A program made the position numbers and the translations under genes. Of a DNA stretch of 12,076 nucleotides, positions 5,384 through 12,076 are shown one piece after another. This DNA comes from JAPLKX01 sp035530195 (GTDB lineage Bacteria; Hydrogenedentota; Hydrogenedentia; Hydrogenedentales; SLHB01), in contig DATKVG010000231.1 of the NCBI GenBank assembly GCA_035530195.1, positions 1-12,076 on the forward strand. The letters are read 5' to 3'. How positions within the stretch are numbered: the first letter of the stretch is position 1; each line of letters begins with the position of its first letter. The notes under the pieces were generated by a model that worked only from the letters and a program-made list of their open reading frames with translations, was not told where the DNA came from and ran no database searches.

Positions 5384-8300
5384 TTACCGGATGGGATTGG
5401 CCCGCAGCCGCAGCCGGAGCACGGGCAGCAGCAATGCGACCGCCAGCAGCAGGACGAGCCCGTCGCCGGACCGCGGGAACGTGGGCGGCTCGAGGTTAGC
5501 GGCAAAGCATCCGCCGTTGTCTTCGCCCTCGCCTTCCGCGGCTTCGGCTTCGAAGGCGGCCACGAGGCCAAGTGCGCTGAGCTTGGCGGTTGCGGCGCCG
5601 TTAACGACGTTGAGATCAACGACTCCGGCGTCGTCCCATGCGTCGGCATAGGGGATGCCGATGATGACGCCCACTGCGCCGTCCATCACCTCGGCTGCGT
5701 GCAGAAGGAGATTCACGTCTGCGGCGAGGCTGTCCTGTACCGTCATGATGACGGGGTAGTTCTCGAGGGCCACGCCTTCGAGGTTCCAGTAGCTGGATCC
5801 GTCGGAGACGGCGATGTTGACGGAGCCGTAGACGTCGACGTAGCCGTCCGGCGGGTCAGCCACGAGCGCGGCCTCGTCTGCGCCGAGCAGTTCGACGAGG
5901 TCGTCGGCCGCCTTGAGGATGACGACGGCGGAATCAGCCGGCTCGAGAACCGACGGAGAAACCGTGGCGAGGAGCCGCTGATTGGCGTAGGCCGGATTGG
6001 CGAGCGCAACCACATTTGGCGCGCCAGCCGGCACCGGCATGACGCCGTCCGTGCGGAGGACGATCACGCCGTTCTGAGCCCAGAGGTCGCCGCTGCCGAG
6101 CATGGTGAAGGGGCTGTCGGGTATGCCGTTGGCATCGGTGTCGGCCCCCGCGGGGATCTCGGCGATCGTGAGCGTGACTTGGTCGGAGGTAGCCTTTGTG
6201 GTTGTGGCTTCCTCGGCCGTGGCGACAATCTCGTAGTCGTCGAACACGCCGGCGCTGGGGGTTATCTCGACCACGACGAGCCACGGGGGCTCAGTGGCCG
6301 AGCCGACTTTGACTTCGTCGAACGTGTAGGCCACGGATATCGTGTCCTCCGGAGCAACGGACGTCAGGGCGAGGAGCACCGGCGCTCCAGCGGCAGGCAT
6401 GTAGAGTGTTGAGCCTTCCACTGGCGAGGCGATGTTGACTTCGGTGACGCCGGATACGACGTTGACGGTTCTGACGGCCTCAGGGGCCACGTTGCCGGCG
6501 CCGTCGGTGACGTTGTAACGGACGGAGTAGGAGCCGATGACGTTGGTGTCGACGGGCAGCCCGGTGACGACGATGTCGGCGGTGATGTCGTTGCCGTCGT
6601 TATCGACGGCGGTAGCGCCGGCGTCGGTGTAGGTCGCGCCGGCGGAAACCAGGGCCGGATTGTCGCCGAGGATCGTGATAACCGGCAGGTCGTGGTCGAT
6701 GCTGATGGTGAAGCTGCCGGGCCACGACCAATCGTTGAACTGGCCAGATTCCCGCACATCGAGGGTGTGGTCGCCCTGTACGAGCGGCCCAGCCGGGGTG
6801 AAGGACATGTCTGTGGCGATGACCCACTCGCCGCCATCGAGCCTGTAGCTGAACCGGCCGGTGCCGCCGCTATCCTCGGCCGCTTCCCACGTCCAGGTTG
6901 GGGTGGGGTCGTCGGTGGGCGTGTCGCCGGTGACAATGGGCGGAAGCACCGCTTTGGGATCAATCACGATGGTGTACAGGCTGGATACGGACCAGTTGCC
7001 GGCCGCATCGGCTTCCTGAGCGTAGAGGGTGTGGGCGTCTTTCTCGAGCGGGAGAGGCGGCGTGTAGGACAACAGGTTGGTGAGGGTCCAAGCGTCGTCT
7101 TCGCTGTCGATTTGGACGCGGAACAGCCCGACGCCGCCACCGCCGCCCGAAGTCCATGTCCAGGTGGGCTGGTTGGTGCGCACGGGTGTTTCGCCGGTGA
7201 GCACGGGCGGCGCAGGCGGTACGGTGTCAATAAGGATGGTCCACTGGCCGCTTTCCGACCAGTTGCCGAGGGCGTCCTTTTCCTGGACAAAGAGTGTGTA
7301 CGCGCCGTCGGTGAAATCCACCATTGGCCGGAAGCTGATGGCGTTGGTCAACTGCCAGGTTCCGGCTTCGGAATTCAACTGGTAGCGGAACCGGCCGTTG
7401 CCGTTTCCACCGCTGACCCATGTCCACCGCGGGCGGAGGTCATTGGTGACTTCGGGTCCGGACACGACCGGTGGTTCCGGCCCGGCCAACTTGATGCTGA
7501 CGGTCCAGGAGCCGGGTTCAGACCAGTTGCCGGCGTCGTCTCGTTCCTCGACAAAGAGGATGTGCGGGCCGGTACTGAGGTCTGTGTCCGGCGTGAACTC
7601 CATACTTGTGGTTTCGGTCCAGGCGCCGGTCGTGCTCTCAAGCTGGTAGCGGTATGTTCCGTTGCCGCCGCCGCCCGAGATCCATGTCCAAGTTGGCGTG
7701 GCATCGGCGGTCTGGCCGGGCCCGGTGACCACAGGCGCTGTGGGCGCGGTGAAGTCGACCAGTGTGGTGGAGAATCCGGATGCAGACCAGACCTGGGTCG
7801 CGCTGGCTTCCTGGACGTAGAGCGTGTGGGAACCTTCGCCGAGCAGGTCGGCTGTGAACAAGGTTTCGGTGGTTTCGGTCCAGTCGCCGGCTTCGCTGTC
7901 GAGCTGATACCGGTAGTTGCCGCTTCCGCCGCCGCTGACCCACGTCCACGTTACCAGCGGCAGAGTGCTGAACTCGGGGCTGGTAACAACCGGGGCGTCG
8001 GGCACGCCGGGCTCTATGCTGACCGTTGCGCTGCCGGACGCGGACCAGTTCGAGGCGTCATCGCGCTCTTGTACATAGAGGGTGTAGACGCCTTCGGCGA
8101 GATCGATCTCGGGCCTAAAGGTGACGGCCGTGGTGACGGTCCAGCCAGCTTCGGCTTCGCTGTCCAACTGGTAGCGGTATGTGCCATTACCGCCGCCGCC
8201 CGGGACCCATGTCCATTGGGGCCTGAGTGAACTGGTCGGTGTATCCGCGCTGACGACAGGCGGTTCGGGGTTGGTGATGTCGATTTCAACTTCGCGCATG

Positions 8301-11300
8301 CCCGACGCGGACCAGTTGCCGGCCTCGTCGCGCTCTTGTACATAGAGCGTGTAGAAGCCTTCTGCGAGATCGCTGTCGGGGACGAAGGAGAGGACGTGCT
8401 CGGCGATGGTCCAGCCGCCTTCATCTTCTGCGCCAAGCTGGTAGCGGTATGTGTCGTTGCCGCCGCCGCCGCCCGAGACCCACGTCCATTCGGGCAGGAG
8501 GCTGTTGGTGATGTCGGGCAGGCCGGTGCGCTGGGTGCCGTTACTGGTGACGATCGGCGCCACCGGCGCGGTGAGGTCGACGGTGATGGCAAAGCTGCCG
8601 GGATCGGACCACGACAGATTCGTAAGCTGCTCTTCGACGTAAAGGGTGTACACGCCTTCAATTACTTCCGTGGCGGGTTCCCAGGATGTGGCGTCGGTTT
8701 CAGTCCAGCTGCCTGCATCTTGGCCGTCAAGCTGGTACCGATAATGCTCGGTCCCGCCGCCGGAAATCCAGGTCCACAGCGGTGTGGTGTCATTGGTGGG
8801 GGTGACACCGCTGACGGTCGGGGCGGTGATGAGCTCGGAGTCGACGTAGATGTCTTTCCAGCCGGAGTCAGACCAGTTGCCGGCCGCGTCGCGCTCCTGG
8901 ACGTACAGGGTGTGGGTAGTCTTATCAGCGAGCGGACCACCGGGCGTAAACGAGAGCGCGCCGCCGACGTCTGTCCAGCCTTCGGCGTTGAGTTGGATCC
9001 GGTACTGGCCGTTGCCGTCGCCGCCGCCGCTTATCCAACTCCATGTGGGCTGCAGGTTATTGGTCTGGTCAAGACCGCTTACGTCAGGCGGGTTGGGGGG
9101 AGTTGTGTCGACGGTGATCTGCCACTCGCCAGACTCGGACCAGTTGCCGGCGGCGTCGCTTTCCTGAACGTAGAGGGTGTAATTGCCGTCGGGCGACAAA
9201 TCGGCGCCAGGCGTAAAGCTGGTCTCAGGGGTTTCGGTCCAGCCGCCTTCATCTTCTGCGCCAAGCTGGTAGCGGTATGTTCCGTTCCCGCCGCCGCCCG
9301 TGGTCCAAGACCAGGTAGGCGTGGAGTCATTGGTGAGTGCGGGGCCGGTAACATTTGGCGCGGACGGCGGGGTGATATCGTATTCGACGGTGTCGGGGCC
9401 AAGGCTGGCGGATTCGTTGCCGGCTTTGTCAGTGAACTTGACGTAAACGGTCTTGGTGCCTTCGCCCGACAAAACCTCGAGATACCAAGTCGTTGGGGAT
9501 TCGTAATCTTTGGAAGGGCCCCAGGCGGTGTCATCATTGCTGAACCGCATCGAGGCCACGCCGGAGGTGGCGTCGCTGGCCGAAACGGTCAACTCGACGG
9601 GGTTGTAATTGACGGCGGTCGCGCCGCCGGCAATCATGACCGAACCGGTGGGCGGTGTCTGGTCGAGCGTGATGGTGTCGGAGATTTCCGCATCTGAGAT
9701 GTTGCCGGCCGAGTCGCGCAACTGGGCGTAAACGGTCTTGAGGCCATCGCCCGCAGGCACGCTAACCAGGTCGGCGAGGCCGTCATATGTTTGCCAGCCC
9801 AGCCAGGTGCCGTCAGTATTGTACTGGACCTCCTCGACGTCGGCGTCGGTGGTTGTGACCAGGACGTTGACGCTGAGCGTGTTGGTGAACTCCTCGCCGC
9901 CGTTGATCGACATCTTGCCGGTGGGATGAGCCCTGTCGAGTGTGATGTCGTCGGTCTCGAGGGTCTCATTGCCGAGGTCGTCTTTAAACTTGACGTACAC
10001 GGTTTTGAGTCCATCCGGCGCGGCCAACGTCCAGGGGAGGGTTGTGGGTCCCGTATAGGCGACGGGGCCGGCCCACGTGATGTTGTCGTTGCTGATTAAC
10101 ATGGACTCGACTATGCCGTAGTCGTCGGTTGCTTCGACGGCAAGCGACACGTCGAGGCTGGTGGTGTACAGCGCGCCGCTGTTGATGACAACTGAACTTA
10201 ACGCCGGATTGGGGCCGCCCCTGTCGAGGATGATGGAATCGCTGATAGTCTCCACGGTAACGTTGCCCGCGGCATCCCGCAGCTTGGCGAAGACGTACTT
10301 CGTTCCATCGCCGCCTATAGTATCCAGTGTGAACGGATACGTGCCCGCAAACGAAACCCAAACGCCGAAGGCAGAGCCGTCGGTGCTGAATTGCATATGG
10401 GTAACGCTAGAGGTGGCGTCGGTAGCGGACAAGTAGAGGGTGACGTCGGGATCATTTGTGGCGTAGGGCCCTGGCGCGACCGCGCCGTTGATGACGATCG
10501 TACCACCAGCAGGCGGCACCGTGTCCAGGATGATTGAATCGCTGGCGGGGATAATGTTGTATGCGGCATCCCTGAACTCGGCATTAACGGTCTTGGTTCC
10601 GTCAACCGCCTGCGGAAGATACCATGGGTAGTAGGTGGAATCGACGGGCAACCAGTCTGTCCAGTCGCCCCCCGCGACATTGACAAAGCGCATATGTGTA
10701 GCGCCGTTCGAGGTGAGGGTCAGTGTGACAATGTAGTTGTTGGTATAGTCGTCGCCGTTGTTGATGGTGATGCTGCAACTGGTGGGCGGGATTTTGTCGA
10801 TATCGTAGACTTGGCCGGTGAAATTCCCATTGCCGGCGCCGGTCCCGCCGAGTTTGTTAGACGCGGCATCGACAATCGAGTCGTTATCAACGAGATTCAG
10901 GCCCAGGGTGCCGAACGTGCCGGCGGCGCCGGTATTGACGGTCACCGTGCGGACAGCGCTGAGGGTGTCGGCGCTGACGGCACTGACGCTGGCGCCAGTG
11001 ACGGAGCCAGTAACGGGCACTGTGAAATCGAGGGCGTCTACCCCTGTGACGGGTTCGCTGAACGTGACGGTGTAGTCAACGGTAGCCCGATTGGTTGGGG
11101 TGTCGTGGACGCGGGTGATCGAGACGACGGTCGGCGCAGTAACGTCACTCGGCCGAAGGACCACACCCGCGGTGACGCCCGCGGAGGACGGGGCCGTTTT
11201 GAAGCCCACCTGACCTAGCGGGGGGATTCCCGGTGCTGGCGAGGGCAAAGTAAAGGTGCCCGCCGCTATCGGTTCGGGACCGGCGGAAGTGATGTTGTAA

Positions 11301-11911
11301 AGGGCCGTGAACGTACTTCCCTCAGGTAGTGGAACGATGGCGGCGTCCTTGTGCTGAACACAGCCGAACACCCACAGGGCGTCCTGCACTTTCTCCAGGT
11401 TTGCCAGGATGTCCTGGTTACTGAACCCGCTGGCATAATCGAACGATGCAATGACAGGGGCTGTTGTGTCTACGCCGCTGAAGCCGATGACCGTAAAGAC
11501 CAAGCGTCCCGTTGTCCTGGGCAACGTAACGACGGCGTTTTGTGAGTCGGAAAGGCCAGGATTCGCAAGGTAAAAGGCCTGCCCGCAAGTGTAGTGCTGC
11601 GTGTTTTTGGACTCGCCGGTTATGGTCGTACCCTCGAGATCAGATAATCGTGTCATAGACTGGCCGCCTACGGTAGCGGTGGCAAGCCGGTCGCTGCCGA
11701 TCACGCCACCGCCGTCGGTGCTTTGAGAGAAAGCCACGACGAGGTCGACGTCGGACATGTTGATAGAGACCGTGGCGGACCCGACGTCGGTAAGGGCGCC
11801 AGAAGTGTTTTGCGACTCGATGTCGATCTGGGCGCCAGCGTTAACTGATACGAGTAATAACACGGCCACCAGACCGATGCTCGCTGCAGTGAAGTTTGCC
11901 TTACTAGCCAT
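5384..11911 (-). CDS. Giant secreted Ig-like repeat surface protein (2175 aa)
   Basis: The start is ATG 11911, with AAGGAG seven bases upstream; an in-frame ATG at 11947 would put a charged arginine-rich stretch before the signal peptide. Residues 1-28 are a signal peptide (core ASIGLVAVLLLVSV, then NAGAQ). Residues 29-255 are a beta-rich domain I do not recognise, with Cys109 and Cys184 able to form a disulfide. Residues 256-376 are an Ig-like domain (VDYTVTFSEPVTGVDALDF). Then come five type-A repeats (377-849), ten type-B repeats (850-1741), a DUF5011-like bacterial surface Ig domain (1742-1820, PVITILGDNPALVSAGATYTD) and another Ig-like region (1821-1918). An Asp-rich loop (DTDANGIPD, 1924-1932), a unique C-terminal region, an acidic GEGE run (2127-2130), Cys2135, a membrane span (2151-2165) and RLRLR follow. 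No catalytic site is visible. It is most likely a long surface stalk or adhesin; ligand and anchoring enzyme are unknown. It is transcribed alone, with its own promoter and terminator. Confidence 0.93.
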   Translation of the reverse strand: MASKANFTAASIGLVAVLLLVSVNAGAQIDIESQNTSGALTDVGSATVSINMSDVDLVVAFSQSTDGGGVIGSDRLATATVGGQSMTRLSDLEGTTITGESKNTQHYTCGQAFYLANPGLSDSQNAVVTLPRTTGRLVFTVIGFSGVDTTAPVIASFDYASGFSNQDILANLEKVQDALWVFGCVQHKDAAIVPLPEGSTFTALYNITSAGPEPIAAGTFTLPSPAPGIPPLGQVGFKTAPSSAGVTAGVVLRPSDVTAPTVVSITRVHDTPTNRATVDYTVTFSEPVTGVDALDFTVPVTGSVTGASVSAVSADTLSAVRTVTVNTGAAGTFGTLGLNLVDNDSIVDAASNKLGGTGAGNGNFTGQVYDIDKIPPTSCSITINNGDDYTNNYIVTLTLTSNGATHMRFVNVAGGDWTDWLPVDSTYYPWYLPQAVDGTKTVNAEFRDAAYNIIPASDSIILDTVPPAGGTIVINGAVAPGPYATNDPDVTLYLSATDATSSVTHMQFSTDGSAFGVWVSFAGTYPFTLDTIGGDGTKYVFAKLRDAAGNVTVETISDSIILDRGGPNPALSSVVINSGALYTTSLDVSLAVEATDDYGIVESMLISNDNITWAGPVAYTGPTTLPWTLAAPDGLKTVYVKFKDDLGNETLETDDITLDRAHPTGKMSINGGEEFTNTLSVNVLVTTTDADVEEVQYNTDGTWLGWQTYDGLADLVSVPAGDGLKTVYAQLRDSAGNISDAEISDTITLDQTPPTGSVMIAGGATAVNYNPVELTVSASDATSGVASMRFSNDDTAWGPSKDYESPTTWYLEVLSGEGTKTVYVKFTDKAGNESASLGPDTVEYDITPPSAPNVTGPALTNDSTPTWSWTTGGGGNGTYRYQLGAEDEGGWTETPETSFTPGADLSPDGNYTLYVQESDAAGNWSESGEWQITVDTTPPNPPDVSGLDQTNNLQPTWSWISGGGDGNGQYRIQLNAEGWTDVGGALSFTPGGPLADKTTHTLYVQERDAAGNWSDSGWKDIYVDSELITAPTVSGVTPTNDTTPLWTWISGGGTEHYRYQLDGQDAGSWTETDATSWEPATEVIEGVYTLYVEEQLTNLSWSDPGSFAITVDLTAPVAPIVTSNGTQRTGLPDITNSLLPEWTWVSGGGGGNDTYRYQLGAEDEGGWTIAEHVLSFVPDSDLAEGFYTLYVQERDEAGNWSASGMREVEIDITNPEPPVVSADTPTSSLRPQWTWVPGGGGNGTYRYQLDSEAEAGWTVTTAVTFRPEIDLAEGVYTLYVQERDDASNWSASGSATVSIEPGVPDAPVVTSPEFSTLPLVTWTWVSGGGSGNYRYQLDSEAGDWTETTETLFTADLLGEGSHTLYVQEASATQVWSASGFSTTLVDFTAPTAPVVTGPGQTADATPTWTWISGGGGNGTYRYQLESTTGAWTETTSMEFTPDTDLSTGPHILFVEERDDAGNWSEPGSWTVSIKLAGPEPPVVSGPEVTNDLRPRWTWVSGGNGNGRFRYQLNSEAGTWQLTNAISFRPMVDFTDGAYTLFVQEKDALGNWSESGQWTILIDTVPPAPPVLTGETPVRTNQPTWTWTSGGGGGVGLFRVQIDSEDDAWTLTNLLSYTPPLPLEKDAHTLYAQEADAAGNWSVSSLYTIVIDPKAVLPPIVTGDTPTDDPTPTWTWEAAEDSGGTGRFSYRLDGGEWVIATDMSFTPAGPLVQGDHTLDVRESGQFNDWSWPGSFTISIDHDLPVITILGDNPALVSAGATYTDAGATAVDNDGNDITADIVVTGLPVDTNVIGSYSVRYNVTDGAGNVAPEAVRTVNVVSGVTEVNIASPVEGSTLYMPAAGAPVLLALTSVAPEDTISVAYTFDEVKVGSATEPPWLVVVEITPSAGVFDDYEIVATAEEATTTKATSDQVTLTIAEIPAGADTDANGIPDSPFTMLGSGDLWAQNGVIVLRTDGVMPVPAGAPNVVALANPAYANQRLLATVSPSVLEPADSAVVILKAADDLVELLGADEAALVADPPDGYVDVYGSVNIAVSDGSSYWNLEGVALENYPVIMTVQDSLAADVNLLLHAAEVMDGAVGVIIGIPYADAWDDAGVVDLNVVNGAATAKLSALGLVAAFEAEAAEGEGEDNGGCFAANLEPPTFPRSGDGLVLLLAVALLLPVLRLRLRANPIR
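8408..8452. repeat. 45-base exact repeat, copy in type-B repeat 4
   Basis: This stretch is identical to 9236-9280. On the - strand it encodes TYRYQLGAEDEGGWT in both copies. Identity at every third codon position, in an array whose other units have diverged, points to recent duplication or gene conversion. Confidence 0.9.
9236..9280. repeat. 45-base exact repeat, copy in type-B repeat 1
   Basis: The partner copy of 8408-8452, 828 bases away and in frame (276 codons). The distance equals three type-B repeats, so the match links units 1 and 4, not adjacent units. Confidence 0.9.
9365..10783 (-). repeat. Array of five type-A Ig-like repeats (about 91-100 aa each)
   Basis: Protein residues 377-849 form five tandem units, on the - strand starting near 10783, 10510, 10210, 9922 and 9649. 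Each begins with a short strand and a new-strand turn (SITINNGDDYTNN, SINGGEEFTN), then VxLxxxATDA, a methionine strand (MRFSND, MQFST, MLISND), WxxW or similar, and GTKTVYVKFxDxAGN with a closing ILDxxPP. Repeat 4 has VQYNTD instead of the Met strand, and repeat 1 has AAYN in place of AGN. This GTKTVYVKFRDAAGN pattern is widespread in bacterial secreted proteins with Ig-like folds. Confidence 0.88.
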
Positions 11912-11918
11912 TTCGTTT

Positions 11919-11924
11919 CTCCTT
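11919..11924 (-). promoter_or_regulatory. Ribosome-binding site fixing the start of the giant gene
   Basis: On the - strand AAGGAG, within the purine run GGGGAAAAGGAG, lies seven bases before ATG 11911. It selects MASKANF as the true N-terminus over the upstream in-frame ATG at 11947, which would put MCIRRRGKRRNE in front of the signal peptide. Confidence 0.88.
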
Positions 11925-12011
11925 TTCCCCCTGCGCCTGATGCACACGGAGATAGATTTCTCGTGACATTAGACCTCAAGGTTATCAAACCAATCCCAAG
12001 ACCCAAGGGAT

Positions 12012-12040
12012 GTTATAGTACTTTCCGCAGTAAAAATCAA
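12012..12040 (-). promoter_or_regulatory. Sigma70-type promoter of the giant surface-protein gene
   Basis: On the - strand TTGATT (12040-12035) and TATAAC (12017-12012) are separated by an ideal 17 bases, in locally AT-rich DNA. Transcription would begin near 12005, leaving a leader of about 94 bases before ATG 11911. The leader contains the near-direct repeat CTTGGG-TCTTGGG and a 22-codon frame, but no riboswitch that I recognise. Confidence 0.7.
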
Positions 12041-12076
12041 GTAAATTCTAAAGGTGGCAAATAGGTAAATTGTTGA

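Larger units (their letters stand above)
6689..9364 (-). repeat. Array of ten type-B Ig-like repeats (about 86-99 aa each)
   Basis: Protein residues 850-1741 fall into ten tandem units, on the - strand starting near 9364, 9094, 8830, 8569, 8272, 8005, 7747, 7483, 7219 and 6952. The shared pattern is PTWTWxSGGGGNGxYRYQL, then a Glu-rich turn and WTxT, FTP, LxEGxYTLYVQE, RDxAGNWSxSG and VxID. Repeat 4 has about ten extra residues after its first strand (NGTQRTGLPDIT). Repeats 3, 6 and 10 have lost the AGNW core (TNLSW, ATQVW and FNDW instead). Such repeats are common in large bacterial exoproteins and probably give a rigid rod. The Trp-rich, glycine-loop pattern differs clearly from the type-A array beside it. 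Confidence 0.92.

Noticed and set aside
5384..5470. PEP-CTERM or LPXTG anchor
   Set aside because: There is no PEP or LPXTG motif before the membrane span; the cysteine-span-Arg layout fits other tripartite tails better.
6113..6145. Dockerin or thrombospondin type-3 calcium domain at DTDANGIPD
   Set aside because: Only one Asp-rich loop is present; such domains need paired or serial loops. It may bind calcium, but a dockerin call is not supported.
6692..9697. Long + strand frames (about 450-510 codons) opposite the giant gene
   Set aside because: They are antisense shadows of the repeat array. GC-rich repeats keep the opposite frame free of stops, their products are Gly/Val/Ala-rich with periodic copies of the repeats, and no ribosome-binding site or domain supports them.
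11912..12005. Riboswitch in the leader of the giant gene
   Set aside because: The leader has a near-direct repeat (CTTGGG/TCTTGGG) but no conserved core of a known riboswitch class that I can see.

Overview
The window is GC-rich, bacterial-looking DNA that is almost entirely protein-coding. It holds five genes plus the tail of a sixth; no RNA gene, CRISPR array, transposase or integrase was recognised. The organism cannot be named from this window alone. The mix of a zinc-ribbon/TPR membrane protein, a giant Ig-repeat surface protein with a Glu-Gly tail, a lone cysteine and a C-terminal membrane anchor with an Arg cluster, and short palindromic intergenic elements recalls environmental Gram-negative lineages of the PVC/Candidatus Hydrogenedentes type. 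That is an inference, not a demonstration.

Left part (1-3269, + strand): the end of a small membrane protein with a C-terminal zinc ribbon, then a 66-base gap holding a triple inverted/direct repeat of GCGGCAGG. Next come two translationally coupled genes. The first encodes two N-terminal zinc ribbons, one membrane span and a long TPR domain. The second encodes a secreted protein whose N-terminal half looks like a zinc-dependent phospholipase C-type helical domain that has lost its metal ligands, followed by TPR and coiled-coil segments. The TGATG junction and strong ribosome-binding site suggest the two are made together and may form an envelope scaffold or assembly complex.

Middle (3461-5236, - strand): a LeuT-like sodium:amino-acid symporter of the NSS/SLC6 family with its own good sigma70-type promoter. 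A 43-residue single-span protein overlaps its stop codon by ATGA. It is absent from the long-ORF view and fits the MetS-type small subunit that accompanies some bacterial NSS transporters. This unit converges on the left operon, and a palindromic stem-loop lies between them.

Right part (5318-12040, - strand): one self-contained transcription unit with a strong promoter, a strong ribosome-binding site, a 2175-residue secreted protein and a perfect 15-bp intrinsic terminator. The protein has a signal peptide, a unique N-terminal beta-rich domain, an Ig-like domain, five type-A Ig-like repeats, ten type-B Trp-rich Ig-like repeats, a DUF5011-like domain, further Ig-like and C-terminal regions, and a C-terminal sorting/anchor tail. 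It is most likely a long cell-surface stalk or adhesin. Repeats 1-3 and 4-6 of the type-B array appear to be a duplicated three-repeat block, supported by a 45-base exact match 828 bases apart.
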